Of a stretch of DNA of 45,411 bases, positions 7,294-15,876 are shown one piece after another. Positions within the stretch are counted from its first letter, which is position 1. Each line of letters begins with the position of its first letter. The translations under genes and the position numbers were made by a program. The notes beneath the pieces are model-generated. The model was given only the letters and a program-made list of their open reading frames with translations, made no database searches and had not been told where the DNA came from. Source of the DNA: an uncultured Rhodospirillales bacterium (GTDB lineage Bacteria; Pseudomonadota; Alphaproteobacteria; Acetobacterales; Acetobacteraceae); the NCBI GenBank assembly GCA_903924855.1, contig CAIYCW010000065.1, forward strand, positions 1-45,411, in the 5' to 3' direction.

Positions 7294-8907
7294 CTAATGC
7301 CCGGTGGCCAGGGCTGCAAGCTGCACAGGATCGGCCGGCGGATGGTTGCCGCGCCAGACCACATGCATGTCCGGCCGCAGTAGCAGCAGATCGCGCTCAT
7401 AGAGCTTGCGCCCGATCGGCTCGTCGATATCGAGCAGCTTGAACGCCACCTTGCGCGCCTGGAACGCCGCCACCAGCGCGTCCACGTCATGCGATCGGTT
7501 GAGGCGGATCAGCGTGAAGCCTTCGGTTGGGATATGATCCTGGATCGCCGTGCCGTCGCGCAGCCACAGATGCGGCAGGCGCGCGCCGGGCCAGGTGGTG
7601 GCGAAATACTCGCGGAACCGGTGCTCCGGCCCGCCTGGGATGTTGTCGATGATCGGGCTGTCGACATAGCGATAGCCCAGCTCGGCGCCGATCATCTCGT
7701 TGGTCTTGCGCTGCTCGACATCGGCCACGCGCGCCAGATGGTCGCGCGCCGCCTGGCCCGCGGGGGAGGCCTCGGTGATCTCCGGCGTCCATTGCGAGCG
7801 CCATTTGCGCCGCCCGAGCGAGGCGTAGCGCGAGGCGCCGATATTGCGATCGCCGATCTGGCGCCGCTCGATCTCATAGGATTTCAGCAGGTTGGGACCG
7901 CCCCAGCCCTGCAGCGTGGCCGCCAGCTTCCAGGACAGGTCGAACGCATCGCCGACCCCGGTGTTCATGCCAAGCCCGCCGGTCGGGATCACCAGATGTG
8001 CTGAATCGCCTGCCAGGAACACGCGGTTGCCATCGCCGTAGCTGTCGGCCAGCAGCAGGTTCTGCTTCCACTCGCCGCAATAGAGCATCTCGTATTGGAC
8101 CGGCATGCCGACGGTCTTCTCGAACTGGGCCTTCATCGCCTCGTCCGACTCGACCACGGCGTGCAGCGTCCAGTGGCGCCTGGAATCCTGCATGATCAGG
8201 AAGGTCGCCTGGTTGTCCGCCACGTGATAATGCCGCCCATGGCCGGGGCCCTGGCCCAGCGGAATGCGGTCATAGAGTTCGTCGCAGCGATACAGCGCCT
8301 GGCGCAGCTGCAGCAGATTGCCCTCGCCGCGCAGCTTGATGCCAAGCTGACGGCGCACCGGGCTTGCGCCACCGTCGCAGCCGACCAGATAGGCGCCGCG
8401 CAGCGTTTCGGTGGCGCCGTCCTGCGTGCGCAGAACCACCTCGATGCCATCCTCGCTGTAGCGATACTCCACGAATTCACAGCCATAGCGCAGTGTCACC
8501 GAGGGCAGGGTCTCGGCGGTGTCCTTCAGCAGCGGTTCGACCGTGTATTGCGAGATCAGCTGATAGGGTTCGAGCGGCATGGTGCCGTCATTGACGCTGC
8601 GGATCTCCTCGCGCGCCTCATTCACGGACGGGTATTGCAGGCGCAGCAGCGGGCGCTCGGTCATCGAGGTGATGATGAACACATCCATCGGCACCGAGGC
8701 ATCCAGCCCCGCCTTGCGGAATTTCTCGGCCAGGCCGATGCGGCGATACATCTCCATGCTGCGCGCGTTGCAGCGCTCCATCTTCGGCAGGAATTCCGGC
8801 TGCGGTTTGCGCTCGATCAGGGTGCAGGCGATGCCGCGCATGCCGAGGTCCACGGCCAGGGTGAGGCCAACCGGCCCGGCGCCCACGATGATCACCTGGT
8901 TCTGCAT
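7294..8907 (-). CDS. FAD-dependent aromatic monooxygenase (PheA/TfdB/MhpA type)
   Basis: A flavoprotein hydroxylase of 537 residues. The Rossmann dinucleotide motif is VGAGPVGLTLAVDL (Gly9, Gly11, Gly14). The NAD(P)H/FAD DG motif is VGCDGGASPVR, and the flavin-ribityl GD motif is FLAGDSAHLVIPTGG. The C-terminal thioredoxin-like part (ILLRPDMHVVWRG-like) is shared with phenol hydroxylases and 3-(3-hydroxyphenyl)propionate hydroxylase. It should insert one oxygen into an aromatic ring using NAD(P)H. ATG at 8907 was chosen because the GxGxxG motif then begins nine residues in, as is normal; the frame is open further upstream. It is the first structural gene downstream of the IclR gene on the minus strand. 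Confidence 0.88.
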   Translation of the reverse strand: MQNQVIIVGAGPVGLTLAVDLGMRGIACTLIERKPQPEFLPKMERCNARSMEMYRRIGLAEKFRKAGLDASVPMDVFIITSMTERPLLRLQYPSVNEAREEIRSVNDGTMPLEPYQLISQYTVEPLLKDTAETLPSVTLRYGCEFVEYRYSEDGIEVVLRTQDGATETLRGAYLVGCDGGASPVRRQLGIKLRGEGNLLQLRQALYRCDELYDRIPLGQGPGHGRHYHVADNQATFLIMQDSRRHWTLHAVVESDEAMKAQFEKTVGMPVQYEMLYCGEWKQNLLLADSYGDGNRVFLAGDSAHLVIPTGGLGMNTGVGDAFDLSWKLAATLQGWGGPNLLKSYEIERRQIGDRNIGASRYASLGRRKWRSQWTPEITEASPAGQAARDHLARVADVEQRKTNEMIGAELGYRYVDSPIIDNIPGGPEHRFREYFATTWPGARLPHLWLRDGTAIQDHIPTEGFTLIRLNRSHDVDALVAAFQARKVAFKLLDIDEPIGRKLYERDLLLLRPDMHVVWRGNHPPADPVQLAALATGH

Positions 8908-9007
8908 CGTTCCCAATCCCACCGTTGTCTCGACCTTCTTGCTTGCTTGTGACGGCGCCGCACCCTGGCAAGCGGCACTCCGCGCGTCAAGAGCGGTGCG
9001 CCGTAAG

Positions 9008-9020
9008 CCCATATAATGGG
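9008..9020. promoter_or_regulatory. Short AT-centred dyad before the monooxygenase gene
   Basis: CCCAT-ATA-ATGGG lies in the 157-base gap between the IclR stop and the monooxygenase start. It includes a TATAAT-like core readable on either strand. It could be part of a promoter or operator for the catabolic genes. No convincing -35 box at standard spacing was found, so this is tentative. Confidence 0.25.
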
Positions 9021-9064
9021 ATTTGATTGTTTTCGTTGTTCAGTGCGGGGCAGGGCCTCTGCGG

Positions 9065-9817
9065 TCAGGATTGGCCGATGGTGGCGCGGATGATGCCGGC
9101 GCAGAATGTCACCCGATCGATCAGGCGCTGCTGGTCGGCCTCGCTCAGCTCGGCGGCTGCGATGGTCACACTCAGACTGCCCAGAATGCCGCCATGCAGG
9201 TCGAACAGCGGGGCCGCAATGCCGATCACGCCTTGTGTCAGCTGGGCGTGGGTGATGTCCCAGCCCCGCCGCCTGATCTCGCGCAGCCGGGCGCGCGCCT
9301 CGGCGGCGCTGCCGCCCAGGCCCACCGCTGCGAAATCCTCCGGGGCGGCGGCGTGGAGGCGGTTGATGCCGGCAGGGTTGAGATGGGCCAGGATGATTCG
9401 CGACGCCGCACCGCGGTGCAGCGGCCGGGCCAGGCCGCGCGTGTAATGGCTGCGAAACGCCTGACTGCCGCGTTCCTGATGGATGCACAGCACACGCTCC
9501 CGGTAGCGGCGGCAGAGCAGTGCCACCCCGGTTTCCGACTGCGCCAGCTCCGCCATCACCGGGCGGGCGGCGTTGATCAGCGTGTCGGTCTGGCGCATGC
9601 GGTGATCGAGCTCGGCGATGCGCGGTCCGAGCATGAAGCCCGATTCTGGCATTGCGGCGATCAGCCCGGAATCGGTGAGGATCTTGAGATAGCGATAAAG
9701 CGTGGAGCGGGTGAATTCGAGCCGCTCCAGCATCGAGTCGGCGGTGACGGGTCCGTCCTCCGCCTCGATCAGATCGAGGATGCGCAGCATCTTGCGCGGC
9801 GTCGAGTCGCCTGACAT
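9065..9817 (-). CDS. IclR-family transcriptional regulator
   Basis: A 250-residue regulator with an N-terminal winged helix (RKMLRILDLIEAEDGPVTAD then FTRSTLYRYLKILTDSGLI) and a C-terminal IclR effector domain (RGAASRIILAHL, GVIGIAAPLFDLHGGILGSL). IclR proteins of this group usually control adjacent aromatic-acid or glyoxylate catabolic genes in response to a pathway acid. ATG at 9817 was selected because the next upstream in-frame starts add only an Arg-rich stretch and because AGGAGG and GAGAGG lie just before it. It is transcribed away from the second AAHS transporter and towards the monooxygenase, so it probably controls both. Confidence 0.9.
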   Translation of the reverse strand: MSGDSTPRKMLRILDLIEAEDGPVTADSMLERLEFTRSTLYRYLKILTDSGLIAAMPESGFMLGPRIAELDHRMRQTDTLINAARPVMAELAQSETGVALLCRRYRERVLCIHQERGSQAFRSHYTRGLARPLHRGAASRIILAHLNPAGINRLHAAAPEDFAAVGLGGSAAEARARLREIRRRGWDITHAQLTQGVIGIAAPLFDLHGGILGSLSVTIAAAELSEADQQRLIDRVTFCAGIIRATIGQS

Positions 9818-9917
9818 CGGCCTCTCAATCCTCCTTCTGGTCCGGCGCTTGGTGCCACCGATCCTGCGATGTGTGGCCCGCAAAATCGGCGCGGAACCGA
9901 ATTGGTCTTGCGTTGAC

Positions 9918-9955
9918 CTTACTTAGAAATCCTAATAGACGAGAAAACAAGTAAG
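9918..9955. promoter_or_regulatory. Candidate operator dyad between iclR-type gene and MFS gene
   Basis: CTTACTT (9918-9924) and AAGTAAG (9949-9955) are exact inverted repeats separated by 24 AT-rich bases. They lie in the 265-base divergent intergenic region 9818-10082. A TTGACC box directly overlaps the left arm. The arrangement suits a regulator binding site shared by both genes, but it is inferred from symmetry alone. The rest of the region shows no other structure. Confidence 0.35.
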
Positions 9956-10082
9956 ACGTGGCTGGCCGGCAAAACGGCGCAAAAAAGCCATGCATGGGGG
10001 AGGGCACGCCAATGTGCGATCGGTCAGTCATTCATCCGCACAATCGTAGGCGGCAGAGCCGGATCCGCTCGGGGTCTGTGCG

Positions 10083-11444
10083 ATGAGCGCCGCATCGCCG
10101 ATGGCCCTGCGAAACGTGGCCGTGGCCGATGTGATTGACGGGCAGAAGAGCAACAGCCTGTTGATCAGCATCATCGTGCTGGGCTTCCTGGCCCAGCTTG
10201 GCGACGGGTTCGATCTGGCGGCCGTGGCCTATGCCGCGCCCGGCCTGGTGCGGGCCTGGCATATTGAGCGTGAATCGTTGGCGCCGGTGTTCAGCATCGG
10301 CCTGTTCGGCATGTTGTTCGGTGCGATGGCGTTTGGCTGGCTTGGCGATCGCTTCGGCCGGCGCTTTGCCATCGTGCTCGGTGCGGTGTTCTGCGGCGTG
10401 TTCACCCTGGCCAGCGCCTTTGCCCCCAACCTACTGGTGCTGGGCGTGCTGCGCTTCCTGACCGGCGTGGGCCTGGGCGGCCTGCCGGCCAACACCATCG
10501 CCTTGATGGCGGAATATGCGCCGAAGCGCTCGCGTGCCCTGCTGATCACGCTGATGTTCATGGGCATCACCTTCGGTGGCATGTTGCCGGCCCTGGTCAC
10601 GGTGGCCTGGCCCAGCGGTGGCTGGCAGGCCCTGTTCCTGGTCGGGGGCGCCATTCCGCTGGTGGCCGCGGTGTTGAACTGGCTGTGGATGCCGGAATCG
10701 CTGAAGTTCCTGGCGCTGAAGGCGGCCGATGCCGCCCGGCTGCTGGCCCTGGTGCGCCGGCTGCGCCCGGAGCTGGTGATCGCGGCCGATGCCGTGTTCA
10801 CCTTCCCGCAGCGCGGTGGCGGCGCGTTCCGTTTCGCCCGGCTGTTCGAATCGGATCTGCGGTTGATGACGCCGCTGGTCTGGGTGCTGTTCATGGCCAA
10901 TCTGATGGCGAATTTCTTTCTCAACAGCTGGATGCCGACGCTGCTGCGCGATTCGGGGCTGTCAGCCTCGGATGCGGCGCTGACCAACTCGCTCTATTAC
11001 GTGGGCGGGGTGATCGGCGGGCTGACCATCGGCCGCGCGCTGGATCGGGCCGGCATTGCGATCATCGCGGTCTTCATGCTGGCGGGCTGCGTGTGTGTGG
11101 CGGTGCTGGGCCAGGTGAGCACGGTGCCGTTTGCCCTGCAGGCGGCGGTGTTTCTGGTGGGTGTCACGGTGCTGGGCGTGCAGCTGGGGCTGAACGCGGT
11201 GGCGGGGCTGACCTATCCCACCGCGATCCGCGCCAACGGCACCGGCTGGGCGCTGGGCATTGGCCGGGTTGGCGCCATTCTGGGGCCGCTGATCGGCGGT
11301 CAGCTGATCCATATGCATCTGCCGGTCAGCCAGCTGCTGCTGGCCCCCGCGGTGCCGCTGTTCATCGGGGCTGTGGCGGCCTTCCTGCTGCGCCCGATGG
11401 CCAGCAGCCGCTGGAGCGGCAATGTGGACGAGATGCAGCACTGA
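10083..11444 (+). CDS. MFS transporter, AAHS type (second copy)
   Basis: A 453-residue major facilitator protein with about 12 membrane spans. GDGFDLAAVAYAAPGL in the first span is the AAHS signature, GWLGDRFGRRFA is the loop 2-3 motif, and AGLTYPTAIRANGTGW in the second half is typical of the family. It should import an aromatic acid or related carboxylate with H+. It is divergent from the IclR gene and is a different sequence from the transporter at 3959-5185, so it is not a recent duplication. The two may take up different compounds of one pathway, such as the starting compound and an intermediate. Confidence 0.88.
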   Translation: MSAASPMALRNVAVADVIDGQKSNSLLISIIVLGFLAQLGDGFDLAAVAYAAPGLVRAWHIERESLAPVFSIGLFGMLFGAMAFGWLGDRFGRRFAIVLGAVFCGVFTLASAFAPNLLVLGVLRFLTGVGLGGLPANTIALMAEYAPKRSRALLITLMFMGITFGGMLPALVTVAWPSGGWQALFLVGGAIPLVAAVLNWLWMPESLKFLALKAADAARLLALVRRLRPELVIAADAVFTFPQRGGGAFRFARLFESDLRLMTPLVWVLFMANLMANFFLNSWMPTLLRDSGLSASDAALTNSLYYVGGVIGGLTIGRALDRAGIAIIAVFMLAGCVCVAVLGQVSTVPFALQAAVFLVGVTVLGVQLGLNAVAGLTYPTAIRANGTGWALGIGRVGAILGPLIGGQLIHMHLPVSQLLLAPAVPLFIGAVAAFLLRPMASSRWSGNVDEMQH

Positions 11445-11693
11445 TCCTGGCTTGCCCGGATAGGCATTCATCGCTGCGGTGATCTGATATCCCGCGGGTC
11501 TGATGTCTGGACTGGGATGATGCAGTGTCCGCGCCTTGACTGGGGTGCGCTCTGTTTTTCGCAATCCCGGCACTATCGTGCGCAACCGGCACCCTTGCAC
11601 GTCGTCTCAGCGTGCATCCGTGAGCCATCGCTCAGTGCGCCGCAGCGGCACATTTCTGCGATCCAGGATTGGAAGGTCGTTAAGTGAGTCGCT

Positions 11694-11711
11694 TGTTTCT
11701 GAACCAGAAAC
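11694..11711 (-). terminator. Small stem-loop directly 3' of tRNA-Thr
   Basis: Read on the minus strand, GTTTCT-GGTTC-AGAAAC follows the encoded CCA end of the tRNA. The six-pair stem could define the 3' end or protect the precursor. There is no T-run behind it, so termination is uncertain. Confidence 0.35.
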
Positions 11712-11786
<75 letters not shown>

Positions 11787-11869
11787 CCGCGACGCGGAGT
11801 GGCTAACTAGCCGCAGTGGGGGGGCGGTGCAAGAGCAGAACGCCTCTTGACCCGCGCAAAGCAGACAGC

Positions 11870-12076
11870 ATGCTTTTGCGGATGAACGATCAGACCGAAA
11901 AACCCAAGACGCCGGCCGAGATGGAGCGCATCAGACGGCAGGAGCGTGTGGCCGCGGCGCTGCGGGCCAATCTGCTGCGGCGCAAGGAACAGGCGCGGGC
12001 CCGTGCGGGTGAGCAGCAAGGTGCTCAGGATCAGGCTGTGGAGGCCGAGCCGGCTTCCCACTCCAAGCCCGCCTGA
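11870..12076 (+). CDS. Small charged hypothetical protein
   Basis: A protein of 68 residues (64 if it starts at the second ATG, 11882), very rich in Arg, Glu, Gln and Ala: MNDQTEKPKTPAEMERIRRQ, then AAALRANLLRRKEQARARA. A single amphipathic helix is the only expected structure. Similar small Arg-rich proteins are common near tRNA genes in alphaproteobacteria, but no function is known. It is divergent from the tRNA. There is no strong ribosome-binding site, so the start is unsure. Confidence 0.55.
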   Translation: MLLRMNDQTEKPKTPAEMERIRRQERVAAALRANLLRRKEQARARAGEQQGAQDQAVEAEPASHSKPA

Positions 12077-12205
12077 GGGATTGCACCTATGGGCCGCGAT
12101 GGGGGCCTTGCCTGCCATGCGGTGCGGGCGCTGCGGTTCATTTTGTGCCGGGCGTTGCATGACGGGGGCGTGCTGCCTATCCTCTGATGAGGTTTGGGGG
12201 ACGCC

Positions 12206-12445
12206 ATGGGTCGCGAGTTCAGTCAGATTGCCCGCCGTTGCGAGCGCGCCGTGGTGGTTGCGTATCGCGAGCTGCGCGCCGTCGGCACCGCAGACATTCA
12301 GGCCTTCAATGCCTGCACCACGCTGTATCGCATCCATCACCCCGAGGCCTCGGTGAACGAGGCGCGGCGCCTGGTGGCGGAGTGGATCGATCATCACGTC
12401 GTGCGCAACGATCAGGGGCCAACACCTGGCTGCGAGTGCGACTGA
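12206..12445 (+). CDS. Hypothetical protein, 79 residues
   Basis: A small soluble protein beginning MGREFSQIARRCERAVVVAY and containing CTTLYRIHHPEASVNEARRL, probably all-helical. I do not recognise a family. GGGGGA precedes the ATG by four bases. Its 3' end overlaps the GTG of the next gene by 10 bases in another frame, which suggests translational coupling with the DUF2147 protein. The gap 12077-12205 holds nothing recognisable. Confidence 0.55.
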   Translation: MGREFSQIARRCERAVVVAYRELRAVGTADIQAFNACTTLYRIHHPEASVNEARRLVAEWIDHHVVRNDQGPTPGCECD

Positions 12446-12882
12446 TCCTGGCGTGGGCGATGGCTGTGGCGTTCACCCTGGTGGCCGCCCCGGCCAGGTC
12501 TGCGCCGCCAGCCCCGATCGGTGCGTGGTGGACCGAGGACAAGGGCGGCGTCATCCGTATCTCCCCCTGTGGCGATGAGCTGTGCGGTCGGATCGTGGGC
12601 CAGGATGAGCCACGCACTGTGACAGGTGATGTGCCGCGCACGCCACAGGGCACGCCGCATTGCGGCCTGATGATCCTTCGCGTATCTGCTGCGGCCGACG
12701 GCCATTGGCGGGGCAGCATCACCGATCCGGATGACGGCACGGTCTGGCGCTGTGATCTCGTGGTGGACGGCCAGGGGGCGCTGCGGCTGCGTGGGTATGT
12801 GCTGACCCCGTTGTTCGGTGCCACCCAGGTCTGGCCGCCATTTGAGGGGCATCTCTCGCAGGCTTGCGACATTCTGCCGTAA
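12436..12882 (+). CDS. DUF2147 domain secreted protein
   Basis: A 148-residue protein. An N-terminal signal sequence (VRLILAWAMAVAFTLVAAPA, then RSAPPA) is followed by the DUF2147 pattern: IGAWWTEDKGGVIRISPCGD, LCGRIVG, then GSITDPDDGTVWRCDL and LRLRGYVLTPLFGATQVW. DUF2147 proteins are small periplasmic beta-barrel-like proteins of unknown function. The start is a GTG at 12436 inside the end of the preceding gene. The next gene, a glycosyltransferase, follows after 12 bases on the same strand. Confidence 0.75.
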   Translation: MRLILAWAMAVAFTLVAAPARSAPPAPIGAWWTEDKGGVIRISPCGDELCGRIVGQDEPRTVTGDVPRTPQGTPHCGLMILRVSAAADGHWRGSITDPDDGTVWRCDLVVDGQGALRLRGYVLTPLFGATQVWPPFEGHLSQACDILP

Positions 12883-12894
12883 CCGGGTTTCTCG

Positions 12895-13941
12895 ATGATC
12901 CATTTCTTTCCGCTGTTCGACAAAAATGCAGCGGACACCGCCTATGGCGAGGCGATCCGGGCGATTGGCGTCGAGCATCGGATTTTCGCCAACCGGGTGA
13001 ATTTCGGCCACAACTCCCGTCTGGAGCTGATCTTCGTGGCCCTGCCGCGCCTGGCGGTGGTGGCGATGCGCTCGGCCTGGCGCTCGCTGGTGCAGGCCCA
13101 GCCGGCGCCGGATGTGGTGGTGGTGGTCTCGGATATCGAGGTGCTGATCTTCGCCTTTGCGAAGTTCGTCATGCGCAGGCGGACGCGGATCGTGCACAAC
13201 ACCTTCATCTACACCACGCGGCCCAACCGATGGGTGGAGGCGCTGCGGCGGCGCTATTATCGGTTTGTGCTGGGCCATGCGCAGATGGCGGTGGTGCATT
13301 CGCGGGTCGAGATCGCGCGCAACCGGAAACTGTTCCCGGGTCTTGCCACGGAATTCGTGTTCGTCCCGTACGGGCTCACGGTGGATATGCGCGACATCTA
13401 CCGTGCCGAGCCGCGCAGGCCGGGGCAGTTTCCGGATTTGCCGCTGCTGGTGGCGGCCGGAAGGTCGGGGCGGGATTATGCGACGCTGTTCGCCGCCATG
13501 CAGGGGCTGGATGCCGAGTTGCTGGTGATCTGTGATTTCGAGGGCGCGGTGCCGCCGGTGCCGGAGGGGGCCAAGATCCGGGTGGCGCACAACATCTACA
13601 GCCACGAATTCTTCCGTGCGCTGCATGATGCCGATGTGGTGGTGCTGCCGCTGTCCAATCTGGAGATCTCGGCCGGTCAGACGGTGCTGATCCAGGCCAA
13701 GGCGCTGGGTTGTCCGCTTGTCGTGACTGACACGCCGACGAGCCGCGATTATGTGCAGGCGGATGTTGATGCGGTGACGGTGCCGCCCGGTGATCCGGAG
13801 GCGCTGCGGGCTGCGATCCGGGCGTTGCTGGCCGATCCTGCCCGGGCGAAGGCGCTGGGGGATGCGGCGGCTGCGAGTTTTGATCGCAATCACGGCACGC
13901 AGGGGTTTCTTACCCGCCTGGTGGAAGCGGTGACGAAGTAG
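12895..13941 (+). CDS. Glycosyltransferase, GT4-like
   Basis: A 348-residue cytoplasmic protein with a two-lobed GT-B outline. The N-terminal lobe begins MIHFFPLFDKNAADTAYGEA. The C-terminal lobe has a nucleotide-sugar binding pattern: LPLLVAAGRSGRDYATLFAA, DADVVVLPLSNLEISAGQTV, then KALGCPLVVTDTPTSRDYV and VPPGDPEALRAAI. Family 1/4 glycosyltransferases move a sugar from a nucleotide donor to an acceptor such as a lipid-linked glycan. The donor and acceptor are unknown. The usual E-x7-E motif is only partly present (LEISAGQTV), so the assignment is to fold and family, not to reaction. Confidence 0.75.
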   Translation: MIHFFPLFDKNAADTAYGEAIRAIGVEHRIFANRVNFGHNSRLELIFVALPRLAVVAMRSAWRSLVQAQPAPDVVVVVSDIEVLIFAFAKFVMRRRTRIVHNTFIYTTRPNRWVEALRRRYYRFVLGHAQMAVVHSRVEIARNRKLFPGLATEFVFVPYGLTVDMRDIYRAEPRRPGQFPDLPLLVAAGRSGRDYATLFAAMQGLDAELLVICDFEGAVPPVPEGAKIRVAHNIYSHEFFRALHDADVVVLPLSNLEISAGQTVLIQAKALGCPLVVTDTPTSRDYVQADVDAVTVPPGDPEALRAAIRALLADPARAKALGDAAAASFDRNHGTQGFLTRLVEAVTK

Positions 13942-13965
13942 AAGCCTCAGCTCGTGTCCCCTCAA

Positions 13966-14007
13966 TGCAAATGCGGCTTCGGTAGGACATACCGAAGCCG
14001 CATTGCA
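13966..14007. terminator. Strong hairpin after the glycosyltransferase gene
   Basis: A perfect 15-pair stem (13970-13984 with 13990-14004, arms AATGCGGCTTCGGTA / TACCGAAGCCGCATT) carries a five-base loop. Three more outer pairs are possible with one bulge. It lies 25 bases after the stop of the plus-strand gene and 66 bases before the stop of glxR on the other strand, so it probably ends transcription from both sides. Confidence 0.7.
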
Positions 14008-14017
14008 CGCGAACGAA

Positions 14018-14054
14018 AAAAGTTTTTTTGCTTCTTTTTGTTCACAAAAAGAAG
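14018..14054. terminator. T-rich bidirectional terminator element, copy 1
   Basis: AAAAGTTTTTTTG is followed by the dyad CTTCTTTTTG-TTCA-CAAAAAGAAG (14031-14054). The dyad is A/T-rich on both flanks, as expected for a terminator used in both directions. The full 37 bases occur again, exactly but inverted, at 20892-20928, also between convergent genes. Confidence 0.7.
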
Positions 14055-14072
14055 ACTCTTGCTTCCCTTACC

Positions 14073-14945
14073 TTACTCCATCCCCGCCATCAGCTCGATC
14101 GCCTGCACCAGCGCCGAATGATCCAGATCGGCGCCGCCCTGGGCGGTCACGGTGCTGAACATCTGCTGGGCGATGGCGGTGTTGGGCAGTGCCATGCCCA
14201 TGTCGCGCGCGGCGCCGAGGGCGAGGTTGAGGTCTTTCTGGTGCAGTTTGATGCGAAAGCCCGGGGCGAAGGTGCGGTTGATCATCCGTTCCGCGTGCAC
14301 TTCGAGGATGCGCGAATTGGCAAAGCCGCCCATCAGCGCGGTGCGCACCTTTGCCGGATCGGCGCCGGCCTTTTTGGCGAAGGTGAGGGCTTCGGCCACG
14401 GCCTGGATGTTGAGGGCGACGATGATCTGGTTGCAGACCTTGCAGACCTGGCCGGCGCCGGGTGCTTCGCCCACATGGGTGATGTTCTTACCCATCGCCT
14501 GGAACAGCGGCAGGGCGCGCTCGAAATCCGCGGTGGCGCCGCCGCACATGATGGTGAGCGCCGCGTTCTTGGCGCCGACCTCGCCGCCGGAGACCGGGGC
14601 GTCGACATAGCCGCAGCCGAGGGCTGCGATCCGGGCCGCGAAGCCCTGGGTGGCGGTGGGGGAGATGGAGCTCATGTCGATGACGAGCTTGCCGGCCGAC
14701 AGGCCTGCGGCAACGCCACCGGCGCCGAACAGCACGTGTTCGACATCGGGTGTGTCCGGCACCATCAGGATGATGATGTCGGCGTGTTTTGCCACTGCCT
14801 CGGCGTTTGCCACCACGGTTGCGGCTTCACGGATGTCTGCCGTGAGCGAGCCGCGTTCGGGGACGAACAGCGTGTGGCCGGCGGCCTTGAGATGCAGCGC
14901 CATGGGGCGGCCCATGATGCCCAGGCCGATGAAACCGATATTCAT
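14073..14945 (-). CDS. glxR: 2-hydroxy-3-oxopropionate (tartronate semialdehyde) reductase
   Basis: A 290-residue beta-hydroxyacid dehydrogenase that reduces tartronate semialdehyde to D-glycerate with NAD(P)H. The N-terminal Rossmann motif is GFIGLGIMGRPMALHL. VPDTPDVEHVLFG and LVIDMSSISPTAT follow, the substrate motif is DAPVSGGEVGA, and the catalytic Lys is in GQVCKVCNQIIVALNI. The C-terminal half (ALMGGFANSRILEVHAERMI, LHQKDLNLAL, LDHSALVQAIELMA) closely follows E. coli GlxR/GarR as I know them. The stop is followed by two hairpins. It lies 31 bases downstream of hyi on the same strand; in E. coli these two genes are also neighbours, with gcl, which is not seen here. Confidence 0.92.
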   Translation of the reverse strand: MNIGFIGLGIMGRPMALHLKAAGHTLFVPERGSLTADIREAATVVANAEAVAKHADIIILMVPDTPDVEHVLFGAGGVAAGLSAGKLVIDMSSISPTATQGFAARIAALGCGYVDAPVSGGEVGAKNAALTIMCGGATADFERALPLFQAMGKNITHVGEAPGAGQVCKVCNQIIVALNIQAVAEALTFAKKAGADPAKVRTALMGGFANSRILEVHAERMINRTFAPGFRIKLHQKDLNLALGAARDMGMALPNTAIAQQMFSTVTAQGGADLDHSALVQAIELMAGME

Positions 14946-14976
14946 GTCAACACCTTAAGGTCAGAAGGGAAGGGGA

Positions 14977-15753
14977 TCAGACGCCGAATTCGGCGCGCCA
15001 GCCAAGGCCTGCCACGGTTTCGCCGGCCGGGCGGTATTCGCAGCCGACCCAGCCTTTGAAGCCCAGCCGGTCGATGGCGGCGAAGACGTTCTTCCAGCCG
15101 ATCTCGCCGGTGCCGGGCTCGTTGCGGGCCGGCACATCGGCGATCTGCATATGGGCGATCACCGGCATCAGCGCTTCCATGCGCTTGATCAGGTCGCCTT
15201 GGGCGATCTGGCAGTGATAGACGTCGAACTGCAGGCCGACCTTGTCGCGTCCGATGGCCTCCACGATGGCGGCTCCCTGTTCCTGGGTGGCGAGGTGAAA
15301 GCCCGGCATGTCGCGCTGGTTGATCGGCTCCAGCAGGATCTTCACCCCGGCGGCATGGGCCTGTTCGGCGGCGTAGGCGATGTTGGTGGCGTAGATGGCG
15401 GCTTCCATCACCGGGTTGCCGGTCTTGGGGATGCCGGCCATGCAGTGCAGCTGTTTGCAGTTCAGAGCGGTGGCATACTCGAGCGCCTTCTTGATGCCGT
15501 CGCGGAATTCGCTCTGCCGGCCGGCGAGGCTTGCGGTGCCGCGCTCACCCGCGTTCCAGTCCCCGGGCGGGGCGTTGAACAGCACCTGGGTCAGGCCGTG
15601 ATCGGCGAGGCGGGTTTTGATGTCGCTCGCCTTGAAATCGTAGGGGAAGAGGTATTCCACGCCGGTGAAGCCGGCCTTGGCGGCCGCCTCGAACCGGTCC
15701 AGGAAGCCATGCTCGTTGAACATCATCGACAGATTGGCGGCCAGACGTGGCAT
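14977..15753 (-). CDS. hyi: Hydroxypyruvate isomerase family protein
   Basis: A 258-residue xylose-isomerase-like TIM barrel that should interconvert hydroxypyruvate and tartronate semialdehyde. Recognisable segments are AANLSMMFNEHGFLDRF, AGFTGVEYLFPYDF, LEPINQRDMPGFHL (metal Glu), VGLQFDVYHCQIAQGDL (metal Asp), VIAHMQIADVPARNEPGTGE and VGCEYRPAGET (final Glu). The ATG has GGGAG seven bases upstream. With glxR next to it, a role in glyoxylate or hydroxypyruvate use is the simplest reading. OtnI, the 2-oxo-tetronate isomerase, is a close relative, and because otnK and otnC lie 12 kb away that alternative should be kept open. Confidence 0.88.
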   Translation of the reverse strand: MPRLAANLSMMFNEHGFLDRFEAAAKAGFTGVEYLFPYDFKASDIKTRLADHGLTQVLFNAPPGDWNAGERGTASLAGRQSEFRDGIKKALEYATALNCKQLHCMAGIPKTGNPVMEAAIYATNIAYAAEQAHAAGVKILLEPINQRDMPGFHLATQEQGAAIVEAIGRDKVGLQFDVYHCQIAQGDLIKRMEALMPVIAHMQIADVPARNEPGTGEIGWKNVFAAIDRLGFKGWVGCEYRPAGETVAGLGWRAEFGV

Positions 15754-15876
15754 GTTATCGCTCCCTTTTTGCGGCGTGACCCTAGCCAAACCGGCCCGGC
15801 TTGACCAGGGGCGGTGTTTGGCGAGGTGGACAATCTGGCCGGCAGGCGCACAAGTTGCGGGGATTCGGAGGACGGT

